Of a stretch of 64,000 nt of DNA, positions 55,152 to 63,423 are shown piece after piece; position 1 is the first letter of the stretch, and every line of letters starts with the position of its first letter. Source of the stretch: an uncultured Eubacterium sp. (GTDB lineage Bacteria; Bacillota; Clostridia; Lachnospirales; Lachnospiraceae). The DNA lies in the NCBI GenBank assembly GCA_900551945.1, contig URYE01000001.1, positions 62,001 to 126,000 of the forward strand. The letters are read 5' to 3'. Position numbers and translations under genes: made by a program. The notes beneath the pieces are model-generated. The model had not been told where the DNA came from. It was given only the letters and a program-made list of their open reading frames with translations, and made no database searches.

Positions 55152-56249
55152 ATGCCGATTACATATAAGTGTCCTAGTTGTGGGGCGGCTATGGTATTTG
55201 ACAGTAGGTCACAAAAGTTGTCGTGTCCACAGTGTAATAATGAGATTGGTATTGATGAATATAAAAGAATTTATGGTAATAGAAATAATAATGATGTAGA
55301 TAATTCATTTGAAAATAATAGAAGCAATACTAATGATAATAATTATAAAAATAATCAAGCGAGAGATTTTAATAATGGCAATATGAAAATATATCATTGT
55401 CAAAGCTGTGGTGCAGAGCTTGTTGCAGATGAGTATACGTCTGCTACTATATGTTCGTTTTGTGGTAATCCATCACTTGTTGAAGATAGGTTAAATGGTG
55501 CATTTAGACCAGAAATGGTAATTCCATTTAAGATTAATAAGGAGCAAGCAGTTGCTTCTTATAAGAAATGGTTAAAAAAGGGACTTCTTACTCCTAAAAC
55601 TTTGTCAACACAAGCTGTAATTGATAAGATTTCAGGAATATATGCACCTTTTTGGTTATATGATTACTATGGCGAGTCTGATATGCACGCAAGTGCTGAA
55701 AAGGTTAGGAGAGAAGAACGTGGAGATACAGAGTATATATATACTGACCATTTTAGAGTATATAGAAATGTTTCTGCTAATTTTGAAAAAATTCCGGCTG
55801 ATGCTTCAGAAAAAATGGACGACAATGCTATGGATAAGTTAGAGCCATATAACTATGGAGAGCTTGTTCCATTTGAAATGCCATATCTTTCAGGCTACCT
55901 TTCAGAAAGATATAACTATACAGATAAGGATATGTTAGGCAGAGTAGAGCCTAGAGTGCGCACATATATTTCAGATATTGCAAGAAGTACAATAAATGGA
56001 TATTCAAGTGTTTCCGTTACAAATAATCATGTAACACTTAACAATATACATAATCAATATGCACTTATGCCAGTATGGATGTTGAATTGTAGATATAATG
56101 GAAAGGACTTTCAATTCCTGCTCAATGGTCAGACGGGGAAAATAGTCGCTGATAGACCTATAAGTATGACAAGAGCAGCTGTATGGTGGGTAGTAATATT
56201 TATTATTACACTTATTATTACAATGTTAGGGGGACTTTGGTTATGGTAG
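55152..56249 (+). CDS. Zinc-ribbon protein with C-terminal membrane segment
   Basis: The 365-residue protein has two zinc ribbons: YKCPSCGAAM...LSCPQCNNEI (about 5-31) and YHCQSCGAELV...TICSFCGNP (about 80-105), separated by an Asn/Asp-rich linker of about 35 residues. A soluble domain (about 110-335) and one membrane segment (about 338-362) follow. Relatives are annotated TFIIB-type zinc-ribbon proteins, although no transcription role is established. The next gene, a TPM-domain protein, overlaps it by seven bases, a pairing that suggests a shared membrane function. Confidence 0.72.
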   Translation: MPITYKCPSCGAAMVFDSRSQKLSCPQCNNEIGIDEYKRIYGNRNNNDVDNSFENNRSNTNDNNYKNNQARDFNNGNMKIYHCQSCGAELVADEYTSATICSFCGNPSLVEDRLNGAFRPEMVIPFKINKEQAVASYKKWLKKGLLTPKTLSTQAVIDKISGIYAPFWLYDYYGESDMHASAEKVRREERGDTEYIYTDHFRVYRNVSANFEKIPADASEKMDDNAMDKLEPYNYGELVPFEMPYLSGYLSERYNYTDKDMLGRVEPRVRTYISDIARSTINGYSSVSVTNNHVTLNNIHNQYALMPVWMLNCRYNGKDFQFLLNGQTGKIVADRPISMTRAAVWWVVIFIITLIITMLGGLWLW

Positions 56250-57076
56250 AAATGGTAACACATAAGAAAAATGTTAAGAGTATCATAAGGTGTATATCGC
56301 TTTGTATTGTAGCATTATTTATTATGAGTATTGCAATTAATAGAAATGTTATTACTATATACGCAGATGATGATAAAAGTTATGTAATTGATAATGCTGA
56401 TATTTTACAAAGTGATGAGATTGAAAAGCTTGAAAAGATGTGTGCAAAAGCATCACAAAATTGTAAAACAGATATATTTATTATAACTTTGACAGATAAT
56501 CTTACAGAGTTTGAGCTGGATACATATCTTAGAAATATGATGAGTACAGATGGCTTTGGTTATAATGATACATATTTAACAGACGACCCAGACGCTATAG
56601 GCTTTGCAATAGATATGACTTCAAGGAAGTACAGAATATCAAGTTCTGGTAATTCAATGAGTGATATATCACAGTCAGCAATGGATAATATGGTGTCTGG
56701 TGTTCAGGAGTATTTATCAGATGGTGATTATTATACGGCTTGTGTTAAGTTTATTAATTCTGTTCAAAGAAATATGAATACAAGTATTATATATAAATTG
56801 ACTAGAAACTTGACAACAAAGTTGTTTATATCTATTGGAGTTGCAACAGCAGCGGTTGTAATTATGATGTTTAATGCTAAGTCAAAGGTTACAGTTGATA
56901 GTACAACATATACAAAAGACCATAGATTTAATGTTAATGCAAGACAGGATATATTTGTAAATACAACAGTTGTGACACACCATATTGATAGAAGTGACCA
57001 CAGTTCAAGTAGTGATGGTGGCGGTGGTGGTTCATCTGGCGGAGATAACTCTGGAGGTGGTGGCGGAAGCTTCTAA
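56243..57076 (+). CDS. TPM-domain membrane protein with Gly-rich tail
   Basis: The protein has 277 residues: signal/anchor segment (about 13-34), an extracellular TPM domain (about 42-175: YVIDNADILQSDEIEKLEKM, TDIFIITLTDN, GFAIDMTSRKYRIS), a second TM (about 196-215) and a cytoplasmic Gly/Ser tail. TPM proteins (TLP18.3/Psb32/MOLO-1) often end in such Gly-rich tails. ATG 56243 lies behind GGGGGAC and overlaps the zinc-ribbon gene by seven bases. The role is unknown. Confidence 0.78.
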   Translation: MVEMVTHKKNVKSIIRCISLCIVALFIMSIAINRNVITIYADDDKSYVIDNADILQSDEIEKLEKMCAKASQNCKTDIFIITLTDNLTEFELDTYLRNMMSTDGFGYNDTYLTDDPDAIGFAIDMTSRKYRISSSGNSMSDISQSAMDNMVSGVQEYLSDGDYYTACVKFINSVQRNMNTSIIYKLTRNLTTKLFISIGVATAAVVIMMFNAKSKVTVDSTTYTKDHRFNVNARQDIFVNTTVVTHHIDRSDHSSSSDGGGGGSSGGDNSGGGGGSF

Positions 57077-57181
57077 TATGTAGTTGCAATAATTAGTAAC
57101 TTAATAGCCTGTTTTAAATAAATAAAATGATATATATATTTTTGATTAATTATATAGAAAAAGTATACAGATTTATCAAAT

Positions 57182-57283
57182 AAAAAGCAGATAGGAAATT
57201 TATAGGCTGTCACAATAAAAAATTTTATTATTTTATATAAATTTTTTATTGCAAAAATCCTATAAAAATTCTATCTGCTTTTT
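57182..57283. terminator. Bidirectional terminator between the TPM and cyclophilin genes
   Basis: AAAAAGCAGATAG pairs with CTATCTGCTTTTT, extended by TTTATAGG/CCTATAAA. The inner CTGTCACAATAAAAAATTT and AAATTTTTTATTG arms also pair. The genes on either side converge. Confidence 0.8.
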
Positions 57284-57334
57284 GTTATTTAGTACTTATA
57301 TTATAAGAAGTATAAGTTTCTTTTGATATAAGTA

Positions 57335-57856
57335 TTAAACTGTTTCAGGTTCGTCATAGTCAACGCCAAATGTATCAACAGTAACACTTTGCATAACCTG
57401 TGGATTTCTTGGTCTGTCACTCCAGTCTGTGTCTGTAGTTGCGATGTTGTCAAGTACGTCAAGACCTTCAATAAGTGCGCCAAATGCTGCATATTCACCG
57501 TCAAGATGTGGTGCGTCTGCGTGCATAATAAAGAACTGTGAGCCTGCTGAGTCTGGAATTTGTGTACGAGCCATAGAAAGAACGCCCTTTGAGTGCTTTA
57601 AATCATTCTTAAAACCATTAGAGTTAAATTCTCCCTTGATTGAATATCCAGGGCCACCCATACCTGTTCCTTCTGGGTCACCACCTTGTATCATAAATCC
57701 AGCAATAATTCTGTGGAAGCATACTCCATCATAAAAGCCTTTTTTAATAAGACTTATAAAGTTGTTTACTGTATTTGGTGCAATTTCTGGATATAATTCG
57801 GCTTTCATAACATCACCGTTTTCCATTGTAATTGTAACTATTGGATTTTGTGCCAT
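57335..57856 (-). CDS. Peptidyl-prolyl cis-trans isomerase, cyclophilin type
   Basis: The 173-residue cytoplasmic enzyme catalyses proline isomerisation during folding. It has no signal peptide. FHRIIAGFMIQGGDPEGTG carries the active-site Arg, Phe and Gln; QFFIMHADAPHLDGEYAAFG is the second active-site strand. AAAGGAA precedes the ATG. The 333-bp gap behind its start holds a half palindrome (CTTGCTTTATAGTGTTAAAA near 57938) and otherwise AT-rich sequence. Confidence 0.94.
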   Translation of the reverse strand: MAQNPIVTITMENGDVMKAELYPEIAPNTVNNFISLIKKGFYDGVCFHRIIAGFMIQGGDPEGTGMGGPGYSIKGEFNSNGFKNDLKHSKGVLSMARTQIPDSAGSQFFIMHADAPHLDGEYAAFGALIEGLDVLDNIATTDTDWSDRPRNPQVMQSVTVDTFGVDYDEPETV

Positions 57857-58189
57857 ATCTATTAAATTCCTTTCAAAAAAATATATAAAGACAAGTTCTA
57901 AAAAACTTAAGTTTTAGATTATTACTTATTATAGAAAAGAGCTTGCTTTATAGTGTTAAAATAATTGTATATATGATATGATAAATTGTCAAATAAACAT
58001 TTTATTAAGATTAAAATTAAATTTAATGGTGTTAGTATGTTTTATGACTGTATATTGAGATAAATATAAAAATTGTTTTGGTATGTAAAACTTTAATAAA
58101 TAAGTTTTTGAAATTTTATAATATAGTTTGTACAAAAAATGTTGATAAAAAATTAAAATAATTAATATTGTGAGGTGATTAATAACAAT

Positions 58190-59512
58190 ATGTATCACGA
58201 TTTGACAAAGGGAAATATTTTAAAGTCACTTATATTTTTTGCGCTGCCTATGATGGTAGGAAATATTTTGCAACAATTTTATAATATAGCGGATACACTT
58301 ATAGTAGGAAGAATATTAGGGGAAAATGCACTGGCAGCAGTTGGTTCAGCATATACTCTGATGACATTTTTAACATCAATATTTTTAGGCTTAAGTCTTG
58401 GTTCGGGTGCAGTATTTTCTATATATCAAGGAAAAGGCGATAAGAGAGCATTAAGAGTGTCGATAGGTCACGCATTTTTCTTAATAATCGCAGTAACTGT
58501 TGTAATAAATGTTATCGTTTATATTTTCATCAATCAAATACTTGTGTTTTTAAGAGTGCCAGATAATGTGTTGGGTGGCATGAAAGAATATTTAATTGTG
58601 ATATTTGCAGGAATTATAGCAACATTTGTGTATAATTTTTTCGCTTGCCTTTTAAGAGCAATAGGAAATTCCACAATTCCGTTAGTGTTTCTTGGCGTAT
58701 CAGCAGTTATTAATATTGGGTTAGATATTCTATTTGTTGCCGTATTAAGTTTTGGAATATCGGGAGCTGCATTTGCAACAGTGCTTGCGCAGTACATATC
58801 AGCACTAGGCATTGCTATATATTTTATAAATAAGTGTAAAGCTATTATTCCAAAGGGTGACGAATTGAAGTTTGATAAAAATGTTTTGAAAGAAATTTTA
58901 AATCTTTCGTCAATGACTTGTATACAACAATCTATTATGAATTTTGGAATACTTATGGTGCAAGGGCTTGTCAATAGCTTTGGTTCAACGATTATGGCAG
59001 CTTTTGCGGCAGCAGTTAAAATAGATACATTTGCATATCTCCCAGTTCAAGATTTTGGAAATGCGTATTCAACATTTATTGCACAAAATTACGGTGCAAA
59101 GAATTACAAGCGAATAAAAGAAGGGACAAAAAAATCATTTGCCATTAGTATTATTTTTGGCGTGATTATATCAGCAGTAGTTGTGCTAATGGCAGAACCA
59201 TTGATGAAAATATTTGTTGGCAGTAATCAAATGTCAGTAGTGTTAGCAGGTGTTAAATATCTTCGTATAGAAGGCGCATTTTATTTTGCGATAGGGTGTT
59301 TATTCTTGTTGTATGGCTATTACAGAGCTATTAAATGCGCTGAAATGTCAGTTGTACTTACTGTTATATCACTTGGTATGAGAGTGTTGTTAGCTTATGT
59401 GCTGTCAGCTTATATTGGAGAAGTTGGTATATGGTTATCAATTCCGATTGGTTGGATACTAGCTGATATTACAGGATTACTTTATATGAAGTTTGGAAAA
59501 ATAAAGTTATAA
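58190..59512 (+). CDS. MATE-family efflux transporter
   Basis: The 440-residue exporter has 12 membrane segments in two MatE halves. The N-terminus LTKGNILKSLIFFALPMMVGNILQQFYNIADTLIVGR is the classic family start. It exports cationic drugs or metabolites with Na+ or H+. The ATG at 58190 has the near-perfect site AGGTGATT nine bases upstream; a GTG at 58175 is inside that site. The GNAT gene follows 11 bases after the stop. Confidence 0.93.
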   Translation: MYHDLTKGNILKSLIFFALPMMVGNILQQFYNIADTLIVGRILGENALAAVGSAYTLMTFLTSIFLGLSLGSGAVFSIYQGKGDKRALRVSIGHAFFLIIAVTVVINVIVYIFINQILVFLRVPDNVLGGMKEYLIVIFAGIIATFVYNFFACLLRAIGNSTIPLVFLGVSAVINIGLDILFVAVLSFGISGAAFATVLAQYISALGIAIYFINKCKAIIPKGDELKFDKNVLKEILNLSSMTCIQQSIMNFGILMVQGLVNSFGSTIMAAFAAAVKIDTFAYLPVQDFGNAYSTFIAQNYGAKNYKRIKEGTKKSFAISIIFGVIISAVVVLMAEPLMKIFVGSNQMSVVLAGVKYLRIEGAFYFAIGCLFLLYGYYRAIKCAEMSVVLTVISLGMRVLLAYVLSAYIGEVGIWLSIPIGWILADITGLLYMKFGKIKL

Positions 59513-59523
59513 GGATTTTAGTT

Positions 59524-60375
59524 ATGAAAAATATTAGTGATATTCAAGATAGTTTGCAATATATAATTTTTGCTTTTAAAAATAAAATCGCTGATAGTGA
59601 TATCGAATTATTTAAGGAAAATATTGGCTTATTAAAGTATAAGTTTCTTGATATTAGTGAATTTGATACATTTGATGAATGTAAATGCAATAATATTTTA
59701 AAAAATGCTGTTACTGTCACAGATAATGAAATGCTTACTATTAAAAATGGAGATTTAAGTCAATCTGCTATATTGGGAGTTGGACTTGATTATTGTGGAA
59801 ATGCTCCATTTATTACGGAAAGTCTTTTAAGCACAGACGAGAATTATTTGTTGCTTGTATATGCAAGAAAACACAAACTTCCTGTAATTATAGGGGAAAC
59901 AAAACGTTTGCTTATTCGTGAAATGTCAATGAGTGATTTAGATATTTTATATGAATTGTATGACAGTTTAAAAGATTGTCCTTATATAGAGCAGTTGTAT
60001 GAAAGAAGTGAAGAAGAAGAGTTTTCCAGAAAATATATTGAAAATATGTATGGTTTTTACAACTATGGGCTGTGGCTTGTCTTTTTAAAGGATACTAATA
60101 AGCTGATAGGAAGGGCGGGGATAGAGCATAGGGAGATTGATGGAGAAATGTGCCATGAGATAGGGTATTTAATAGACAAAAAATATCAGCGCAACCACTA
60201 TGCGTTAGAAGCTTGTAAGTTTATAGTAGATTATGCGTTTGAAGAAGTAGGAGTAAGCTCTTTAGTTGCCTGCATTAATAAAAATAATACGCCATCAATA
60301 AAGCTTGTTAAGAATTTAGGATTTAGTGAGTATAAGACAGTAGGAGAAGATGTATTGTATAGAAAATGTATATGA
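59524..60375 (+). CDS. GNAT-family acetyltransferase with extra N-terminal domain
   Basis: The 283 residues comprise an N-terminal region of about 120 residues not recognised (FDTFDECKCNNIL, SAILGVGLDYCGNAPFITES) and a C-terminal Acetyltransf_3-type GNAT (about 128-283: LLIREMSMSDLDILYELY, HEIGYLIDKKYQRNHYALEA, VSSLVACINKNNTPSIKLVKNLGF). The front domain may be a haloacid- or HAD-like remnant or a regulatory piece. It follows the MATE gene by 11 bases, so they share a transcript. Confidence 0.78.
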   Translation: MKNISDIQDSLQYIIFAFKNKIADSDIELFKENIGLLKYKFLDISEFDTFDECKCNNILKNAVTVTDNEMLTIKNGDLSQSAILGVGLDYCGNAPFITESLLSTDENYLLLVYARKHKLPVIIGETKRLLIREMSMSDLDILYELYDSLKDCPYIEQLYERSEEEEFSRKYIENMYGFYNYGLWLVFLKDTNKLIGRAGIEHREIDGEMCHEIGYLIDKKYQRNHYALEACKFIVDYAFEEVGVSSLVACINKNNTPSIKLVKNLGFSEYKTVGEDVLYRKCI

Positions 60376-60472
60376 TAAAATGATATTTTTATATATACTG
60401 TTATGCAATATAGGTATAGAAGCCCTTGATATATGCGACTTTACGGGTGAGTTTCTAGCACATTTTTGACAG

Positions 60473-60529
60473 AAAAAAGTATTCCATATTCATCGCTCTT
60501 TTAATAAAAGTAGTGGATATGGAATACTA
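60473..60529 (-). terminator. Terminator of the GntR/ABC remnant locus
   Basis: AGTATTCCATAT pairs with ATATGGAATACT, with a fully paired inner stem (CTCTTTTAATAAAAGTAG). On the minus strand it is followed by six T. Confidence 0.8.
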
Positions 60530-60539
60530 ATATTTTAAA

Positions 60540-60700
60540 TTATTCAAGGTTTAATTTGTTTTTCATAAAATAAACTGAGATAAAATACAATGCGATTGAT
60601 ATTAAAACTAATAAAATTGCTTGTGAAATAAGTATGTTGTTTAAAAATTCTAGTCCTATTTCAGCAGAAAATAAATCAGTGATATTACCATGTGTTAATA
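60540..60700 (-). pseudogene. 3' remnant of an ABC transporter permease gene downstream of gntR
   Basis: On the minus strand an open frame reads GNITDLFSAEIGLEFLNNIL, then SQAILLVLISIALYFISVYF and MKNKLNLE, a terminal membrane helix like those of ABC-2 permeases. It is preceded by a strong binding site, AAGGAGAA (about 60706), but by no usable start in frame, and an upstream stop lies within a few codons. It looks like a permease gene with its first part and possibly the ATPase gene deleted. It sits in the 408-bp gap after the GNAT gene. Confidence 0.6.
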
Positions 60701-60783
60701 AAAATTCTCCTTTTTATTTTATAAACATATTATATGACCTTTCAACTCATTTATCTACTTTTTTAGGTACTTAACAAATCCTC

Positions 60784-61152
60784 CTATTTATTATTTTTTA
60801 AATAATCGTTTAAATAGTTAAGTGTCTCGTTAGGTTCAATACCTAATTTTTTCATATTCTCAACAAATTGTTCGATGTATTGTTGTTGTAATTCTTTTTT
60901 TAAGTTTGACATAACTTCACCGCCTTCTGAAATAAATCTGCCTGATGTCCTTTGTGAGTAGACAATTCCTTGTCTTTCTAGCTCGGTCATAGCTTTTTGC
61001 ATTGTGTTAGGATTGACACCAGCTTCTAGTGCAAGCTCTCTAACTGACTTTAATTTTTCTTTTGGTTTTAATTCGCCTGACGCAATCTTAGCTTTAATAA
61101 TATCTATGATTTGTAAATATATTGGCATATCATCATTAAATTCCCAATTCAT
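60784..61152 (-). CDS. GntR-family regulator, YtrA subfamily
   Basis: The 122-residue repressor has an N-terminal winged helix (about 5-75: PIYLQIIDIIKAKIASGELK, SVRELALEAGVNPNTMQKAM, GRFISEGG) and the short helical tail typical of YtrA members, which control ABC transporter operons next to them. Here the downstream ABC genes have decayed to a remnant. A palindrome at 61179 lies 27-47 bases before the start and may be its operator. Confidence 0.9.
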   Translation of the reverse strand: MNWEFNDDMPIYLQIIDIIKAKIASGELKPKEKLKSVRELALEAGVNPNTMQKAMTELERQGIVYSQRTSGRFISEGGEVMSNLKKELQQQYIEQFVENMKKLGIEPNETLNYLNDYLKNNK

Positions 61153-61178
61153 ATAACACGCCCTTTCGTTATTAATAA

Positions 61179-61199
61179 TTGCAATACTAAATATTGCAA
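61179..61199. promoter_or_regulatory. Candidate operator of the GntR regulator
   Basis: TTGCAATA-CTAAA-TATTGCAA is a perfect 8-base inverted repeat immediately upstream of the GntR gene. A further ATTGTA/TACAAT pair lies at about 61201-61225. Confidence 0.55.
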
Positions 61200-61295
61200 A
61201 TTGTATTATTGCCTTAGTACAATAGTATAATAATACGCATATATATTTTTGTCAACCTGATTTTTAATTTGAGTTTTTGTGTAATGGTATAAAAA

Positions 61296-61333
61296 TAAGC
61301 ACCTATTCAACTTCTAATGTGAATAGGTGCTTA
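61296..61333 (+). terminator. Strong hairpin upstream of element C
   Basis: TAAGCACCTATTCA pairs with TGAATAGGTGCTTA. It lies between the divergently placed GntR promoter and the 3' end of the gene at 61437, and may stop transcription of that minus-strand gene. Confidence 0.65.
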
Positions 61334-61337
61334 TATA

Positions 61338-61430
61338 TAATATTTTTATTTGTGCGGGCAACGAGTTAAAGTCTGTACTTACGACTGAGCAACTATCTTT
61401 ATAGCCTGAAAAACTCTCAGAGTGTGTTTC
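61338..61430 (+). repeat. Dispersed element C (CAACGAG family)
   Basis: Following TATAAT (61336-61341) and a T-rich tract, it shares with element A the order TTTATT-GTGCG, GCAACGAG, AAGTCTGT, GACTGAG-CAACT and the terminal hairpin ACTCTCAGAGTGTGTT. It is not followed by a plus-strand gene, so if transcribed it would be a free small RNA. Its plus-strand -35 (TTCTAA) is weak. Confidence 0.5.
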
Positions 61431-61436
61431 GTATGA

Positions 61437-62117
61437 TTATAAGTCGAACGCAAAACGTATAAAGGCGATTGCATTTTCTCTATTTTCGGCAGACACTACT
61501 ACGCCATAACAAGGTTCGTCCATAGTGAAGTCAGTGTCTTTTTTTATCTTAGTGTCAGAAAGATTAACAGCGATAGGAATTCGTGTTCCATCTTTTTTTG
61601 TATAGTAGATAATATAATCTTTGACTTTTTCAAGCTCGCTTTCTGTAAGAATTTCTCTTAAATCTTCTAAAAATGGTTCTTCATCTGTAGAAAAATAGTC
61701 AATGTAATCGGTAGAAGCCATATATCCATCTACTGAATGAGTAGAAGCAAGGGTATAAATCTTAGTCTGGCTTACATAGCTTTCTTGGTCAAGGTCTTTT
61801 TGAATAAGTGAGTAGTTGTAATCACATACAACTCTATGCTTATTGTTATCAATACCTAAATATGTAGCAAAGTTTTGTGTGATGTAATCTGAACGGTCGT
61901 CATAACCTGTCATTTTGCCATCAACAACAATTATATTACATTCAGCAGTATAATCGTTTCTTCTGTAAGCATTAATAAATGTAGCAACAGTTACAATAAC
62001 TATTACAAGGGCTAACATATAGTATTTATAATATCCAAAGATATATTCTACTTTTTGCCCAAAAGAAAGTTCCTTAAAGGAAGTTTTTTGTTCTTTTGCA
62101 GTATTTTTTTTAAACAT
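61437..62117 (-). CDS. Single-pass membrane protein of unknown function
   Basis: The 226-residue product has a charged cytoplasmic start (KKNTAKEQKTSFKELSFGQK), one membrane segment (about 33-54) and an extracellular domain of about 170 residues (ECNIIVVDGKMTGYDDRSDY; DEEPFLEDLREILTESELEK). It is not recognised; similar genes are found beside yesL in Lachnospiraceae, and a yesL-like gene is divergent here. I chose ATG 62117, behind GGAGGT, over an ATG 15 bases upstream that precedes that site. Confidence 0.6.
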   Translation of the reverse strand: MFKKNTAKEQKTSFKELSFGQKVEYIFGYYKYYMLALVIVIVTVATFINAYRRNDYTAECNIIVVDGKMTGYDDRSDYITQNFATYLGIDNNKHRVVCDYNYSLIQKDLDQESYVSQTKIYTLASTHSVDGYMASTDYIDYFSTDEEPFLEDLREILTESELEKVKDYIIYYTKKDGTRIPIAVNLSDTKIKKDTDFTMDEPCYGVVVSAENRENAIAFIRFAFDL

Positions 62118-62348
62118 AGCCACCTCCATCATTAAATTTAAAAATATTGTTTAAGTTTAACATAATTTTTTTCAAAAAAAAGTGCTTTTAGAAACATTTT
62201 ATAATTATATGGTAAAATTTCTTTGCTTTTTTAGCATATTGCCATTATAATCATATAAGTTGGATTAATAAATATTAAGTAATGATTACGGTTAATTTAA
62301 AATATATCTATGATGTATTTGCTTGTAATCAAATAAATGGAGGAGAAT

Positions 62349-63035
62349 ATGGGATTTTTTAGCATAGATGGAAAGTTCTTTAGAGGGCTTACTAAAGCTG
62401 GTGACTTTTTCATTCTTGGAGTTTTAGGTATTGTATTTTCAATTCCTATAGTAACAATAGGTCCTACACTTACAGCAGTATATTATGTAGCATTGAAGCT
62501 TGTGCGAGATGAAGAAGGGTATGTGTTTAAGAGCTTTATCAAGGCTTGGAAAAGTAATTTTAAACAAGCATTTATTATTGAGCTTGTAATAGCTATACTT
62601 GGCATACTTTTTGCAGTAGATGTAAGAACATGTTATTTATGGATGCACGATGATGGAAGTAATGCAGCCAAACTTATAATGTTTGCTGTGTTTGGACTTA
62701 TACTTGTGCTTATGGCAGTATCAATATATGTATTCCCAGTGCTTGCTAAGTTTGACAATACAGTAAAGGAAACACTTAAAAATGCTTTAGTGCTTTGTAT
62801 GCACCACTTACCACAGACAATAATAATGCTTATTATAAATTGTGGGCTTATATATTTTTCAATGACATATTTTACTGCTTTTATAGTAACTATTCCTATT
62901 ATTTTTTATGTTAATTCATTTATCTTATCAAGAATATTGCAGCAGTATGTTGGAAAAGAAGATAATAGTGAAGTTGTAAGTGATGATGAAAGCACAGTTG
63001 AAAGTATAGAACAGACAGAACTAGAAAATAAATAA
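62349..63035 (+). CDS. YesL-family (DUF624) membrane protein
   Basis: The 228-residue membrane protein has five or six hydrophobic segments. The N-terminus GFFSIDGKFFRGLTKAGDFF followed by GIVFSIPIVTIGPTLTAVYY is the DUF624 hallmark. Members are often near YesM/YesN-type regulators and sugar ABC systems; the function is unknown. The C-terminus is acidic (DDESTVESIEQTELENK). ATG 62349 lies behind GGAGG. Element E7 begins 18 bases after the stop. Confidence 0.85.
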   Translation: MGFFSIDGKFFRGLTKAGDFFILGVLGIVFSIPIVTIGPTLTAVYYVALKLVRDEEGYVFKSFIKAWKSNFKQAFIIELVIAILGILFAVDVRTCYLWMHDDGSNAAKLIMFAVFGLILVLMAVSIYVFPVLAKFDNTVKETLKNALVLCMHHLPQTIIMLIINCGLIYFSMTYFTAFIVTIPIIFYVNSFILSRILQQYVGKEDNSEVVSDDESTVESIEQTELENK

Positions 63036-63052
63036 TTTAATAACTTGTGAAA

Positions 63053-63209
63053 GATATCAGTATTAGATAAATCATTCACACACCAGTAAAAGTACAATTG
63101 TCTATATTTATATGCCATTATCGAACAAGTATGTTCGCTACTGGTCATACAAATATAGACAATTATTCTTTTAATGGTGAATTTCATTGATTTATCTAAT
63201 ACCGATATC
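63053..63209 (+). repeat. Family E palindromic element, copy E7
   Basis: Outer arms GATATCAGTATTAGATAAAT and ATTTATCTAATACCGATATC pair; they differ completely in sequence from E1 or E4. The fixed blocks ACACCAGTAAAAGTAC and ATTCTTTTAATGGTGA, the TGTCTATATTTATATG / CATACAAATATAGACA stem and apical CGAACA-AGTA-TGTTCG are kept. It occupies the first half of the 388-bp gap between yesL and the P-II gene. Confidence 0.85.
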
Positions 63210-63272
63210 TTAGGAAGATTATTGAAATTAAAAAGAATTGGGATTTAAAAAATTAGTTGTAAAAATAAAGTG

Positions 63273-63397
63273 AGCTGGATAAGGATGGGTAGTTTCTTAT
63301 CCAGCTATATATATCTGTACGGTTATGGAGATACAGATATCGAAAATTATATACAAAAATGGGATAACCGACAGAATGATACCTGCCAGTTATCCCC
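63273..63397. other. Cluster of three perfect hairpins
   Basis: Hairpin 1 is AGCTGGATAAG/CTTATCCAGCT (63273-63306), hairpin 2 ATATCTGTA/TACAGATAT (63311-63340) and hairpin 3 GGGATAAC/GTTATCCC (63361-63397). None has a T run. The region lies between the 3' ends of yesL and the P-II gene. An apparent open frame across it is not convincing. Confidence 0.6.
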
Positions 63398-63423
63398 GTT
63401 GATAACAAAAATAAAATATAAAA

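Noticed and set aside
57989-58198. Open frame on the minus strand upstream of the MATE gene
   Set aside because: It is AT-rich with no binding site and covers the MATE ribosome binding site; probably chance.
6996-63209. Family E copies as a CRISPR array or as an ordinary insertion sequence
   Set aside because: Copies are kilobases apart, palindromic, without spacers and without a coding frame.
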